A DNA stretch of 64,000 nucleotides from Marinomonas sp. MED121 (GTDB lineage: Bacteria > Pseudomonadota > Gammaproteobacteria > Pseudomonadales > Marinomonadaceae): positions 563,087 to 627,086 of the forward strand of contig NZ_CH672432.1 of assembly GCF_000153025.1 (NCBI RefSeq), written 5' to 3'. Below the pieces are notes generated by a model. That model searched no databases, was not told the DNA's origin, and worked only from the letters and a program-made list of their open reading frames with translations. Below are positions 15,483-25,599 of this stretch, piece after piece (positions within the stretch are counted from its first letter, which is position 1; each line of letters starts with the position of its first letter). The position numbers and the translations under genes were made by a program.

Positions 15483-16613
15483 TTAACGGCCTCTATTTTT
15501 AGGGGCTTTACCTGTGCCGCCCTTACCTTGACCGCCTTGTTTGCCAGAACTTGGCTTTCCAGAGCTCGGCTTGCGACCCGCGGGTGCTGGACGACCTTTA
15601 TTAGCGCCGTTGCCTTTTGGAGAACCGCCTTTACCGCCCTCCCCAGAACGGGAGCGATTTAAAGGGGCTTTACCTCGGCCTCCTTCATTCTTACCTCTGC
15701 CGCTTTCATTTTTACCTTCTCCTGGACGAGAACGGCCATCACTCTTACCTTTAGATGCAGGTTTACTCGATTGAGACTTTTCTTTGCGGCTTTCAGCAGC
15801 TTGGGCTTTGCTTTTACTAAAGCTTTTTGAGTTAGATCGGCCTTTGCTTTTGGCTTTAGCTGGCGCTGGTTTTTGCTTGCTTGTATCTTCAGAAGACGAA
15901 TGCTCAATCATTTTCGAGAGTTCGGTCATTTCTTTTTCAGTCAGATCACGCCAATCACCAACAGGCAGGCCTTTTAAGCTGATGTTCATAATGCGAACAC
16001 GTTCTAACTCGGTCACCTGATAACCACAGAACTCACACATACGGCGGATTTGGCGGTTTAAACCTTGTACTAAGAAAATACGGAACACATTGGGTGCTTC
16101 TTGTACTACCTTACATTTTTTGGTTTTCGTCCCCAACATAGGGACACCACTTGCCATGGTATTGATTGCGTCTTCCGTTAAAGGCTTATCAACGGTCACC
16201 ACGTATTCTTTTTCGTGATTATTGCCAGCACGTAATATCTTATTTACCAAATCACCATTACTGGTCAAAAAGATAAGACCTTGTGAGTCTTTATCTAAAC
16301 GGCCAATGGGAAAGATGCGCGATGAGTGATTCACAAAGCTCACCATGTTATCTGGCTCTTCCATCTCTGTGGTCGAGACAATGCCAACCGGCTTATTTAA
16401 CGCGATAAAGACAAGATCTTCCGCTTCTGGCGGCTCAATTTTAGCGCCATTAACACGCACCACATCACCCGGATTTACTTGGTCGCCCACTTCAGCTCGT
16501 TTTTTATTGATAAACACATTACCTTGTTCAATAAAACGGTCTGCCTCACGGCGCGAGCACATACCACTTTCACTGATGTATTTATTTAAACGAGTTGAGG
16601 TTTTGAAATCCAT
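15483..16613 (-). CDS. rluF: 23S rRNA pseudouridine synthase RluF with long basic tail
   Basis: A 376-residue RsuA/RluB/E/F-family enzyme that makes pseudouridine in 23S rRNA (position 2604 in E. coli). Residues 7-60 are an S4 RNA-binding domain ([20 protein letters not shown]); the catalytic Asp is in [14 protein letters not shown], and [15 protein letters not shown] followed by [18 protein letters not shown] is the RluF type. After about residue 235 comes a tail of roughly 140 residues rich in Gly, Lys, Ser and Arg, probably disordered and RNA-binding, with repeats such as GRGKNE. It converges on the SulP gene 14 bp away. Confidence 0.88.
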   Translation of the reverse strand: MDFKTSTRLNKYISESGMCSRREADRFIEQGNVFINKKRAEVGDQVNPGDVVRVNGAKIEPPEAEDLVFIALNKPVGIVSTTEMEEPDNMVSFVNHSSRIFPIGRLDKDSQGLIFLTSNGDLVNKILRAGNNHEKEYVVTVDKPLTEDAINTMASGVPMLGTKTKKCKVVQEAPNVFRIFLVQGLNRQIRRMCEFCGYQVTELERVRIMNISLKGLPVGDWRDLTEKEMTELSKMIEHSSSEDTSKQKPAPAKAKSKGRSNSKSFSKSKAQAAESRKEKSQSSKPASKGKSDGRSRPGEGKNESGRGKNEGGRGKAPLNRSRSGEGGKGGSPKGNGANKGRPAPAGRKPSSGKPSSGKQGGQGKGGTGKAPKNRGR

Positions 16614-16784
16614 GTTGGTCCTATCAAAGTGTTGGCGAATCGATCATTAAGATTAGGCTCGCTTTTATATGACTCACTAATAATAAATCACTACAAATGA
16701 GATGCCTAAACTAATGGCGCACACTTTATAAGAATGAGCATAAGGTTGCCAGCCAGCAAGAAAGGAAAACGGCAAATAGCGTGA

Positions 16785-17576
16785 TTATTTTTGGTAACGA
16801 GCAAACAAAGCGGGCCTTTGTTCTTGTCGAATCTGTTTTATCTTATCCCAAATCTTTTGAGCCAGTTTAGGATTTTGGTTAACAAAGTACTTTGACAGCA
16901 TGAGGTAATAGGGTTTTGATATTAAATTAGGCGTTAGTTTTTCTATTTTGGCGTACTCAGCATTATCCTTCTTTGTCTTAAGCAAGCTGTCTGCCGTGAC
17001 AGATTGCAAGGCCACCAACTTCAAACGGTGTGTTAATAACATGCGTAAGTTGCTTTGCGAACTGTGAAACTCTTCTACCCTGACCCCCTTTTTTTTCAGG
17101 TCAGTCACAATAGAGAAGCCTAAGGGCGCGCCCACTAACTCTTCTTTCAACACACTCCAGTCACCGTGCCAATCTAAAGGTGAAGACGCAAGTTTATATA
17201 AAGAGTATGAGATTTGAGTGATACGTCGACTCGTATCAATAGGACCATAAGGCTTGCGATTAACGGTGGGATACCAGCCATACTCTAGCCTTTCAGTCAA
17301 AAAAGCGGCATTAAAGATGCCATCAATACGATTAGATTTCAACGAATAGAGTGCCCTTTTCCAAGGCATTCGAACAAATTTAATCTCTACCTCATCAAGT
17401 TGGCTATCCATAATTTGCAGCATTTCTACTGCGACACCAGGGTTGAGTTGTGGCACATCGCCAGTATCCCCAAGATAGTAAGGTGGCTGGGCTTTATCTT
17501 CGTAGGCAAACGTTAGCGTGATGGCATAAATAGGTGTGCAAAACAGACTAAAAAAGCTAATAAACAAATAACGCAT
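16785..17576 (-). CDS. Periplasmic solute-binding protein, family 3 type
   Basis: A protein of about 263 residues with a signal peptide (MRYLFISFFSLFCTPIYA) and a bacterial extracellular solute-binding family 3 fold: FAYEDKAQPPYYLG at the start and VRMPWKRALYSLKSNRIDGIF, the typical lobe motif of the amino-acid-like subgroup. No permease or ATPase is nearby, so it may be an orphan sensor or binding protein. I start at the ATG at 17576, where the signal begins; an upstream TTG at 17588 is possible. A similar orphan lies at 52.0 kb. Confidence 0.8.
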   Translation of the reverse strand: MRYLFISFFSLFCTPIYAITLTFAYEDKAQPPYYLGDTGDVPQLNPGVAVEMLQIMDSQLDEVEIKFVRMPWKRALYSLKSNRIDGIFNAAFLTERLEYGWYPTVNRKPYGPIDTSRRITQISYSLYKLASSPLDWHGDWSVLKEELVGAPLGFSIVTDLKKKGVRVEEFHSSQSNLRMLLTHRLKLVALQSVTADSLLKTKKDNAEYAKIEKLTPNLISKPYYLMLSKYFVNQNPKLAQKIWDKIKQIRQEQRPALFARYQK

Positions 17577-17837
17577 TTGAAGGCTCAAAATCCTGCGACC
17601 TCACCAGCAAGCTTAAACAAATTAAGCTAAAACCAGCGGACCATAAAATGGAATATTCGCGCTAGGCTACTGATATTATTATAAATCATCAAGTTTAACG
17701 TCTAAGAATTTTGTCAGGCTAACTATTCGAAATCACTGGTATCGGATTTTGTTCTGTTAGTAAGAAAATTAGGCCTTAAATTAGCAGTAGAATGTAAGTA
17801 GCCGTTAAATGGAAGCGCTAGCCATTAAACTAAAGCG

Positions 17838-19565
17838 CTAGCCAGTTTTATCTAAACGATAGGTGATTACTTGGTTTCTCCCCCCCTCTTTGGCTTTATA
17901 AAGAGCAAGGTCCGCTTGCTGAAACAGTTCTTTTTTACACAGCTGCGCGCCTTTTAAAGTCGCGATGCCGACACTGACTGTCACACAAGGCAGCACACTA
18001 GAATGAATATGCTCTAGATTTTCAGCTTCAATATTGATCCGTACTCTTTCTGCCACCAGAAAGGCCCCTTTTTCATCCGTTGCAGGCAAGATAGCGACAA
18101 ATTCCTCTCCCCCGTAACGGGCCACAAAATCTGTGGTTCTTGTGATTGAATTAGTTAAGATTTTAGCCACTTCTTGCAAGATAACATCGCCATTATCATG
18201 ACCATAATTGTCGTTGTATTTTTTAAAATCATCGATATCAAACACTAATAATGACAGAGGCTCTGAGGTTCGCTTTGCCATGGCAATTTCTTTAATGAGG
18301 GTACGGTTATATAAACGTCGGTTTGCAATACGCGTCAGAGGGTCTAGCTCGCTCAATACTTTCAATTTGTAATTAGCTTGCTCTAATTGTTCTGTCCTAT
18401 CTTGAACTTTTTTCTCCAAGTTCTTTTGATGTTTTTTAAGGGTATCCCTTTCTCTTTCCTTGAACCACAAAGGCAAAAATGCCAGCCCCATGATGAGCAA
18501 GATAATCACGGCAAGGACACACAGAAAAACAAAGCGGGTCACATAAAAAGACTCTAATGCCTCATCCTTATCAATCTCAGTGGCTAAACCAATACCGAGC
18601 GCCTCACTCCATAACCAGGCCCCAAAGACAGGAACCCCTCTATAATCTCGATAAGCGTCGTAATAAGGCGATTCATCATGTTTTAAAGCACGACTGGCCA
18701 TAAGAGTTAAGGGTCGGCTTGCTTGATCTAGCTTGGGTGTCAATCCTTCAACTAGGTTAACCCCAGGGTCAGTAATGCGAATGGATAACATGGCCATATC
18801 CTTTTCACCCAGCATTCCCAGCAATTTTAAATTTTGCGTAAAGCGACTTTTAGTCACTAATAAGCCAGATTTATTAAACCCATAAGTCTCCCCAGTTCGG
18901 CCAATACGTCCAAGTTCGGTAATACGGGTAAAATGTATGAGAGGGTTAAAGCCCATTATTAAGGCCGCCACCACCTTTGCATCATGATTATATATAGGCG
19001 CGCCGACAAACACGGTTGGCACAAACATCCTCTCATCAAGGTGAGCACTCTGATCAGAATGCTGATCATCCATGGGGTAGTTAACAGGTGGAATAAATAA
19101 GGTGTGACCCGCAAATATTTTGCTAAATTCCTCATTATGATGTTGATAAACTGGGTTTACCTTGCCTAAGTCAGAATTGTATTTACTGGCAAGATTCACG
19201 CCCTTTGGTGAAATAACTAAAAAGGTCTGATCAGCATAGCGTCGCACTTTTTGCGACATAAAGCGCTTAAAATCATGATTAATAAGTAACTGTTGGTTGA
19301 TGCTATCACTGTCATACATTTTATTAGTAAAACTTAAAACCGCTTGATCATCGGCAATATCAACCAAGTCTTGCAAATGGTTATCTGCCCAGCGCGCTAG
19401 GGCTTCCTGTGTGATCTGAAGGACAGTAAAAAGGGATTTATGGATGGATTGTTTAGCATGTTTTTCAACATAGGTAATCGCCGTCATGATAGCGAAGCTA
19501 ATCAGAAGGATAAAAATACAGGGTAAAACAAATGATGAAACTTTCGAAGATCTAAAAAAAGCCAT
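17838..19565 (-). CDS. Membrane-bound diguanylate cyclase (Cache-like sensor, GGDEF)
   Basis: A 575-residue protein: N-terminal membrane helix (about 13-32), a large periplasmic Cache-type sensor, a second helix (about 347-370), a coiled coil (KHQKNLEKKVQDRTEQLEQA) and a GGDEF domain. GGEEF at 485-489 is a catalytically competent signature, so it should make cyclic di-GMP from GTP. RTTD five residues before it is the inhibitory I-site for product feedback. It lies just downstream of the chemoreceptor gene in the same direction, 114 bp apart, so both may respond to related signals. Confidence 0.88.
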   Translation of the reverse strand: MAFFRSSKVSSFVLPCIFILLISFAIMTAITYVEKHAKQSIHKSLFTVLQITQEALARWADNHLQDLVDIADDQAVLSFTNKMYDSDSINQQLLINHDFKRFMSQKVRRYADQTFLVISPKGVNLASKYNSDLGKVNPVYQHHNEEFSKIFAGHTLFIPPVNYPMDDQHSDQSAHLDERMFVPTVFVGAPIYNHDAKVVAALIMGFNPLIHFTRITELGRIGRTGETYGFNKSGLLVTKSRFTQNLKLLGMLGEKDMAMLSIRITDPGVNLVEGLTPKLDQASRPLTLMASRALKHDESPYYDAYRDYRGVPVFGAWLWSEALGIGLATEIDKDEALESFYVTRFVFLCVLAVIILLIMGLAFLPLWFKERERDTLKKHQKNLEKKVQDRTEQLEQANYKLKVLSELDPLTRIANRRLYNRTLIKEIAMAKRTSEPLSLLVFDIDDFKKYNDNYGHDNGDVILQEVAKILTNSITRTTDFVARYGGEEFVAILPATDEKGAFLVAERVRINIEAENLEHIHSSVLPCVTVSVGIATLKGAQLCKKELFQQADLALYKAKEGGRNQVITYRLDKTG

Positions 19566-19679
19566 GTCACTTTTCGCACCTAATAGTAAAGGGCCATACC
19601 AACAAGTAGACCCTTTATTATCCTAGTGAAGGATGACCGAAAAGCTAATTTTCTTCTGTAAAATTAAGCAACTAAGCCA

Positions 19680-21287
19680 TTAATCTAGTTTAAAACTCCC
19701 TACTCTTTCATCAAGATTACGCGCTAAGGACAATAGCTTCTCACTGGTCTCTTTACTCGTATGCGCATCACCAAGGGATTTATCAGCATTGTCACGAATG
19801 GTTTCAACACTTTGATTAATTTCTTCAGCGGCAAGGTTCTGTTGTTCGGTAGCATCAGCGATTTGTACATTTAGACTATTAATCTCTTTCATTTGCGCTG
19901 AAATATCCTTGAGTGACATGGCAACCTCTTGCACCTGCAGTGCTCTTTGATCAGCCTCTTCACAGGATGCGCTCATGGCAACCACCGTATCTTTTGCCTC
20001 TTGTTGCAGCTTATCTATTGTGCGCTTAATTTCATCAGTGGAATCATGGGTTCTGGTAGCAAGGGTGCGCACTTCATCAGCCACAACAGCAAAACCACGA
20101 CCGGTTTCACCAGCTCTAGCCGCTTCAATCGCCGCATTTAAGGCTAACAAATTGGTTTGTTCTGCAATACTACTGATCACCTCCAATACGTTACCCACTT
20201 CTAAGGTTTGATTTTGCAACTCTTCCACTTGATTAGCCGCGCCTCTGACATCATTAGCCAGCTGATTAATACTGACTTCAGTTTGCGCTGCGATTGCCAT
20301 ACTGGCTTCTGCCATTTGATTACTGGCATCTGATTTTTGTGACGCCACATGGGATGTGTTTTTCACTTCTGATGAGGACTCTTCAAACTTACTCACCGCA
20401 TCCGCCACAGATTCTGTACTTTGCTTTTGGGCTTGAATCGATTTCTCTGTGGTATTAGAAGCCTGATGAATCTGCTCTGCTGATTGAATTAAAATATGGG
20501 AGGTTTCAGAGACATTGGTAATGTTACTTTTGAAACTGGACATCATGATATTGAAGTTATTGGCTAAACGCCCTAATTCATCATTGGTTTTATCACTGAT
20601 GGTTAAACTTAAATCATTATTCTGGGCAACAAGACGCATGGTCTTACCCAGTACTTTTAAGCGCTTAATAAAAAGACGTCGAAAGAGAAAACCTAAACCC
20701 ACAAAGGCAACCAAGAAAATGGCGCTGAGCATAGCAACGCTAAACACCGCATTATTGCTAATGGCTTGGTCAACTTCATCCAGCGAATAACTCACCTTAA
20801 CGGCTCCTAAAATATCACCACTTTGTGCCTGATGACAGCCAAGGCAGTTGGTGCCTTTGTAATTATCACTGGCAACAATAGGGTTAATATAAGTCAGTAC
20901 CCTTTTATTATCTTTGGTTTCAATAAAAAGACTTTGAATGCCTTTCATGGCGGCAATTTCAGCCGGTGTACTGGCTTTTTCATTCACATTGCCAGGGCCA
21001 TAGAGTTTACTCACTTGCTCACCACGGAAAATTTGCGCCGCTTCGATATTCTTTTGGCTACGAATTTTATCCGTCAGAATCTCTCGGTTAGACATGGTAC
21101 CTGTGATCATCAGCGTATTGATCGAATCAAAATAATTATCAGCTAACAATTTGATATTGGTTTCGATTGTCTGCTCAGCGAGTTTCTGCTGTTGGTTTGA
21201 GCCGTTGATAATACTGGCGATGAGCACCAAAATACCGGTAATGGCCAGAAGCAAATATATTTTGTGCTGAATAGATAGTGAACGCAT
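19680..21287 (-). CDS. Methyl-accepting chemotaxis protein with heme-c motif in the sensor
   Basis: A 535-residue chemoreceptor: helix at about 10-28, periplasmic sensor to about 180, second helix ([19 protein letters not shown]), HAMP, and a signalling domain whose hairpin tip ([20 protein letters not shown]) is fully conserved. The sensor contains NCLGCHQ, a CxxCH covalent heme-c site at residues 148-152, in a DUF3365-like region. That predicts a redox, oxygen or NO sensor exported by Sec and matured by the Ccm system. It lacks a C-terminal CheR-tethering pentapeptide. MITE copy 3 lies 68 bp upstream. Confidence 0.88.
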   Translation of the reverse strand: MRSLSIQHKIYLLLAITGILVLIASIINGSNQQQKLAEQTIETNIKLLADNYFDSINTLMITGTMSNREILTDKIRSQKNIEAAQIFRGEQVSKLYGPGNVNEKASTPAEIAAMKGIQSLFIETKDNKRVLTYINPIVASDNYKGTNCLGCHQAQSGDILGAVKVSYSLDEVDQAISNNAVFSVAMLSAIFLVAFVGLGFLFRRLFIKRLKVLGKTMRLVAQNNDLSLTISDKTNDELGRLANNFNIMMSSFKSNITNVSETSHILIQSAEQIHQASNTTEKSIQAQKQSTESVADAVSKFEESSSEVKNTSHVASQKSDASNQMAEASMAIAAQTEVSINQLANDVRGAANQVEELQNQTLEVGNVLEVISSIAEQTNLLALNAAIEAARAGETGRGFAVVADEVRTLATRTHDSTDEIKRTIDKLQQEAKDTVVAMSASCEEADQRALQVQEVAMSLKDISAQMKEINSLNVQIADATEQQNLAAEEINQSVETIRDNADKSLGDAHTSKETSEKLLSLARNLDERVGSFKLD

Positions 21288-21355
21288 TTCATTTTCTCCA
21301 AAAAACGATCCTCAATACTAACTATAAAAAATATTTATTAGATTGATCTCGATTA

Positions 21356-21614
21356 AGGAAACTGCGATTAAGTCACCTCTTCTCAGTCTGCTCTTTTGAG
21401 GTATTGGGGGAGGAGATATTCGCAGCTCCCCTAATGAAGGGTGCGTTATTTTTTGAAAAATAACGAAAAAATACACTAATACACGAAATGGAAATTGATA
21501 ATCACACGCAAGGTTTGTAATTTAGCGTAATTGACTTTCCAGCCTCACTTTTTCCACTAAAATTAGATGCTTTTATCCTCACGCTGAGGCGGGAGGAGCT
21601 ATTCGTAGTTTCCC
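21356..21614 (+). mobile_element. MITE-like element, copy 3 (mosaic, 259 bp)
   Basis: The left end AGGAAACTGCGATTAAGTC follows TA (21354-21355), and a right end ACGCTGAGGCGGGAGGAG, then CTATTCGTAGTTTCCC, closes at 21614. A second right-end-like block, GATATTCGCAGCTCCCC followed by TA, occurs already at 21415-21431, so a 76-bp mini-element may be nested in it. The middle does not match the other copies. It sits in the divergent promoter region of the chemoreceptor and the CHASE-GGDEF gene. Confidence 0.65.
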
Positions 21615-21727
21615 AAGACACATAAAGTAATTAAGGCTCTATTGCTAAATTATTGCTAAATACAAGAATCGCAGCTTTTATAAAAGCTAAGCTTGAACTA
21701 AAACCTATTGCCAAAATTATTATTTCT

Positions 21728-23419
21728 ATGCCCAACCTTGACTCAGATTTAGCGCCTTCTCCAATTTGGCCCGCTCTTATGCTTGCCCTATTTGGTTTTA
21801 GTTTCTCAATCGGACTATTTTTTTATTACAAAAACAATGAGGAAAGTCGAGCTCACGATAACTTAGAGCAGGTAATGCATGTCCAAAACCTGCGTATTCA
21901 AGCAAAAATTAATCAATCTAAAGCTGTATTGCATTCCTATTTCGCCCTTCTGAGTAAAAGCGATCAAGTCAGTCGAGAAGAATATGCCCGTTTTTCTGAT
22001 GTCATTCTATTAAACCACCCTGAGATTTTTGCTGTACATTGGGCCCCTAGGGTAAAACATCAAGATAGACCGGCCCTAGAAAAACACTTGAAAGGACTTG
22101 ATTTAGCACCATTAGGCATTGCCGATGCGAGCCCTGATGCTGGCTCAATAGACACAGCCACCATTCGAAGTGAGTATTTTCCGATTTTTTATGCTGAGCC
22201 TATTCATAAAAACAAAAAAGCCATTGGTTTAGACCCACTGGCAAGACCTTATAACAGTCAAACCATAAGAAATGCGGCTCGTAATGGTTCACTGGACACC
22301 ACCCAACCCTTTAAGATAGTTCAAGACCCTGATGGCCCCTTATCGGTTGCCATCTACCAGCCCATTTATCACAAATGGATGAAAGCTCAGACACCCGAAC
22401 AACGCTGGCAAGCCCTGAGGGGTTATATCATTTTGATGCTAAGACCTGGCATCTTACTCGAACAATATAAAAGTGAATTTATTCACAAAGGGATTGCCGT
22501 TCGCCTTTATGATGTATCAGAAGAAGACCCCATTAGAATTTACCCTAAGCCTGTGGCTGACAAAGAAGATCCTTATTTAGGGTCACATTTTAACATTCAA
22601 TATTCTTGGCAAGTACCGGGGCGCACTTGGATGCTAGAGTTCTACTCTACGGCCGATGAAGAAGGGATGCATGGGTCTTATTTATCCCACCTGTTATTGG
22701 CTACCATGCTTCTCTTTACCTTGGTCTTAGCTGTCTTTATGTTTAACGCCACCAAACAGTCAGCACGTTTAAAACGCGCCAACCTAAACCTCATAGAAAG
22801 GCAAAAAGAATTAGATGAGCTGGCCTATTATGATCAGCTGACGCACTTACCGAATCGCGCCCTACTCAATGAGCATTTAAAGCGTATTTTAAGCTTGGAA
22901 GAAAGGGAGGAAAGCTTTTCGGCGATTTGTGTCATGGATCTAGATGGCTTTAAAGAAATTAATGACATTTATGGTCATGATATGGGTGACTTTGTGCTTC
23001 AAGAGGTGGCCAATCGATTATTAGATAAACTTAGGGATAGTGATGTTGCAGCAAGAATAGGGGGTGATGAATTCGTCTTCATCTTAACGGGTTTACATTT
23101 ATTAGAGCCCATTGACGAGATTATCAGTCGCATCATAGAGGCCATTAGCCAACCCATTCACCTAACCGATTACGATGCTTCTATTTATGTCAGTGTTAGT
23201 GCCAGTGTGGGAATCGCTTTATCTAAATCTAACATTCACCAGCAAACAAAACCGAGCTTGCACTCTCCTCATGGCCCAAAACACACTACAGCGGGACTAA
23301 ATAAAGCGGAATCCGATTTACTAAAACGTAAAACCTTAATCAAAAATGCCGATATGGCCATGTATCAAGCCAAAAAACAAGGGACAGGCAAACATGTTCT
23401 GTTTCAATCACTAAACTGA
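21728..23419 (+). CDS. CHASE-domain diguanylate cyclase
   Basis: A 563-residue membrane protein. A first helix (ALMLALFGFSFSIGLFFYY) is followed by a periplasmic CHASE sensor (EIFAVHWAPRVKHQDRPALE, SEYFPIFYAEPI, YQPIYHK), a second helix (LLLATMLLFTLVLAVFMF) and a GGDEF domain starting at YDQLTHLPNRALL. The catalytic GGDEF in ARIGGDEFVF is intact and RDSD five residues earlier is the I-site. An insertion of about 35 residues rich in His and Lys sits between SVGIAL and the final NADMAMYQAKKQG. I use the ATG at 21728; a TTG 75 bp upstream would add 25 residues. No strong ribosome site settles it. Confidence 0.85.
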   Translation: MPNLDSDLAPSPIWPALMLALFGFSFSIGLFFYYKNNEESRAHDNLEQVMHVQNLRIQAKINQSKAVLHSYFALLSKSDQVSREEYARFSDVILLNHPEIFAVHWAPRVKHQDRPALEKHLKGLDLAPLGIADASPDAGSIDTATIRSEYFPIFYAEPIHKNKKAIGLDPLARPYNSQTIRNAARNGSLDTTQPFKIVQDPDGPLSVAIYQPIYHKWMKAQTPEQRWQALRGYIILMLRPGILLEQYKSEFIHKGIAVRLYDVSEEDPIRIYPKPVADKEDPYLGSHFNIQYSWQVPGRTWMLEFYSTADEEGMHGSYLSHLLLATMLLFTLVLAVFMFNATKQSARLKRANLNLIERQKELDELAYYDQLTHLPNRALLNEHLKRILSLEEREESFSAICVMDLDGFKEINDIYGHDMGDFVLQEVANRLLDKLRDSDVAARIGGDEFVFILTGLHLLEPIDEIISRIIEAISQPIHLTDYDASIYVSVSASVGIALSKSNIHQQTKPSLHSPHGPKHTTAGLNKAESDLLKRKTLIKNADMAMYQAKKQGTGKHVLFQSLN

Positions 23420-23581
23420 TCTTGCCATCATTTGAGCGCCATTTTACTCCTGTTTTTAAAAAAACCGAGAAGTAAGCCATCCCCTCTTAGGGTGCGCATA
23501 TAAAGCACCTAGACAGATGGCAAGAGACACTAATTAACTATTGATGAGCTATAGATGAGCTATATATTAGCCATAGATTAA

Positions 23582-23950
23582 CTAGTTAAGCTCTCCTTTT
23601 AACCAAGCAATAGCATCTTGATGGCGTTTAAAATTAACCACCTGATAACCTTGCGTAAAAGCAACCGCCTCAACCACAATATTGCCATCATGATTTAGCC
23701 CTGTTACAGAAGCGACTTTGGCTTTTTGTAAGGCTGGCGTATTGGCAAGATACAAACCAAAGGCTTCTTGTTCTTGCAGTGACATCAGGTCAATAAAATC
23801 ACTCAAATCAACTAATAATCGAATCTTCTCACAATCAAGAACTTGCTTTACAACCTGATCTACTGCTGTTTTTCTTTGGTTAAAATCAACCTCTTCAAAA
23901 AAGGTCACATGAATAATGTCGTCACTATCAGCAAATAGTGAAAAAGCCAT
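23582..23950 (-). CDS. STAS/SpoIIAA-like protein
   Basis: A 122-residue protein resembling the SpoIIAA-like/STAS-SEC14 family: an alternating strand-helix pattern with IRLLVDLSDFIDLMS in the middle and VVNFKRHQDAIAWLKGE at the end. Members bind lipid-like or nucleotide ligands or act as partner-switch proteins; no function can be assigned. It is a short single gene preceded on its strand by AAGGAGC. It lies downstream of, and in the same direction as, the thiolase gene but is separated from it by a terminator. Confidence 0.65.
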   Translation of the reverse strand: MAFSLFADSDDIIHVTFFEEVDFNQRKTAVDQVVKQVLDCEKIRLLVDLSDFIDLMSLQEQEAFGLYLANTPALQKAKVASVTGLNHDGNIVVEAVAFTQGYQVVNFKRHQDAIAWLKGELN

Positions 23951-24023
23951 AAGATGCTCCTTGATACCATTAAATCCCTGATGCGCTAATCTGTCTTCAT
24001 CCTCTATTAAGCTTTCATAAAAA

Positions 24024-24050
24024 AGCCCTATAACAATAGTGTATAGGGCT
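24024..24050 (-). terminator. Intrinsic terminator of the thiolase gene
   Basis: AGCCCTATA, a 9-base loop, then TATAGGGCT; on the minus strand the stem is followed directly by TTTTTT. It lies about 100 bp after the thiolase stop codon. Confidence 0.8.
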
Positions 24051-24148
24051 CGTGTTTCACTTTTTATTGCTTGTTTTCACTTCTTGTTTATTGCTTCTTG
24101 TTTATTACTTGAAGCTTTATTAAGCCAACTGAATGTGAGTCATTGTGA

Positions 24149-25327
24149 TTAAACCAACTCAATAGCCACTGCCGCAGCTTCACCACCCCCAATACACAAA
24201 GAAGCCACACCACGTTTTTTGTTTTCTTGTTGCAGTGAATACATCAAGGTCACCAAAATACGTGAACCACTTGACCCAACAGGGTGACCTAGCGCACAAG
24301 CCCCCCCTTTAATATTGACCTTAGCAGGATCAAGCTCCAGCTTTTGCTGAGCAAGCATGGTGACTACTGCAAAGGCTTCGTTAATTTCGTATAAATCCAC
24401 CTCATCTTTTGACCATTGGGCTTTATCTAACACTTTTTGAATCGCTGAAATGGGTGCGATAGTAAATTCAGCGGGCATTTGTGCGTGAGTAGAATGGGCC
24501 ACAATCCGCGCGAGAGGTTTAAGACCTTTAGCAATGGCTTCACTCTCTTTCATCAAGATGATGGCTGAGGCACCATCAGAAATTGAGCTAGAGTTAGCCG
24601 CTGTTACTGTGCCCTCTTTGGCAAACGCCGGTCTTAGCTTACGAATTTTTTCTGGGCGAGCATTACCTGGCTGCTCATCGACTTCAATTAAGGTATCACC
24701 ATGACGACCTTTGACGGTGACAGGTGTAATCTCATCAGCAAAAGTGCCATTGTTAATCGCTGCATTCGCTTTTTCTAAAGAAGCTAATGCAAAGTCATCC
24801 ATGGCTTCACGGGTAAGTTCGTACTTGTCTGCCGTTTTCTGAGCAAAGTTACCCATCAAACCGCCTTCATAGGCATCTTCAAGACCATCAACAAACATAT
24901 GATCTAGCACCTTACCATGACCCATACGTAAACCTTCGCGAACTTTAGGTAAGATATAAGGTGACTGACTCATGTTTTCCATACCACCCGCCACCATGAT
25001 ATTGGCGCTACCAGCAAGAATCTGATCATGGGCGAACATCACAGCTTTCATACCCGAACCACACATCTTGTTCACCGTGGTACAGCCTGTTGCCAATGGC
25101 AGACCTGCATTTAAAGAGGCTTGTCGTGCTGGTGCTTGACCAAGGCCAGCTGGAAGGACACAACCCATGAGTACCTCATCAATTTGCTCTGGCTTAAGGC
25201 CAGAACGTTCTAGGGCAGCTTTGATTGCAATCCCCCCTAACTCAGGCGCTTTAACACTGCTTAACTCTCCTTGTAATCCACCCATTGGGGTTCTAGCAGC
25301 CCCGACTAGCACAACATGATCAGTCAT
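24149..25327 (-). CDS. Acetyl-CoA C-acetyl/acyltransferase (thiolase)
   Basis: A 392-residue degradative or biosynthetic thiolase that cleaves or forms beta-ketoacyl-CoA, most likely acetoacetyl-CoA to two acetyl-CoA. The nucleophile Cys is in VNKMCGSGMKAV (about residue 89), the His in NEAFAVV and the second Cys in CIGGGEAAA; GGACALGHPVGSSG is the C-terminal signature. It is transcribed divergently from liuR-liuABCDE, and the LiuR-type palindrome at 25408 lies before it, so it probably completes leucine breakdown after HMG-CoA lyase. GGAGAAAG precedes the ATG. Confidence 0.9.
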   Translation of the reverse strand: MTDHVVLVGAARTPMGGLQGELSSVKAPELGGIAIKAALERSGLKPEQIDEVLMGCVLPAGLGQAPARQASLNAGLPLATGCTTVNKMCGSGMKAVMFAHDQILAGSANIMVAGGMENMSQSPYILPKVREGLRMGHGKVLDHMFVDGLEDAYEGGLMGNFAQKTADKYELTREAMDDFALASLEKANAAINNGTFADEITPVTVKGRHGDTLIEVDEQPGNARPEKIRKLRPAFAKEGTVTAANSSSISDGASAIILMKESEAIAKGLKPLARIVAHSTHAQMPAEFTIAPISAIQKVLDKAQWSKDEVDLYEINEAFAVVTMLAQQKLELDPAKVNIKGGACALGHPVGSSGSRILVTLMYSLQQENKKRGVASLCIGGGEAAAVAIELV

Positions 25328-25407
25328 CTTCTTTCTCCATTAATCGGTCTGTAAACCGGCATTAAGTATTGGTTATTACACTTTCTATTATTAGATAAAT
25401 AGCACGA

Positions 25408-25425
25408 CTTTACGTTAACGTAAAG
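25408..25425. promoter_or_regulatory. LiuR-type operator 1
   Basis: CTTTACGTTAACGTAAAG is a perfect 18-bp palindrome, about 80 bp before the thiolase start codon. Its form fits MerR-type LiuR sites described for branched-chain amino-acid operons in gammaproteobacteria. Confidence 0.8.
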
Positions 25426-25533
25426 TTGGTTTCATTTTTTCTGTGCGATATCAGATATCCAGCCATTTAAGCCAAAATATTTCCTATCTATCTGCTGATT
25501 TTTGCTGACATTATTTTTGGTTAAAATATTTGC

Positions 25534-25549
25534 TTTACGTTAACGTCAA
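25534..25549. promoter_or_regulatory. LiuR-type operator 2
   Basis: TTTACGTTAACGTCAA, a near-perfect copy of operator 1 with one changed base, lies about 50 bp before the liuR start and so presumably controls liuR and the liu operon. Confidence 0.8.
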
Positions 25550-25599
25550 CTTCATTTAGTCTTTAGAGATATTAGAGAAATCCATTATGAGCAAACATT

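Noticed and set aside
15541..15774. A plus-strand frame of 77 codons, rich in Pro and Leu, opposite the rluF tail
   Set aside because: It is the mirror of a Gly/Lys/Arg-rich low-complexity coding sequence and has no ribosome site or family features.
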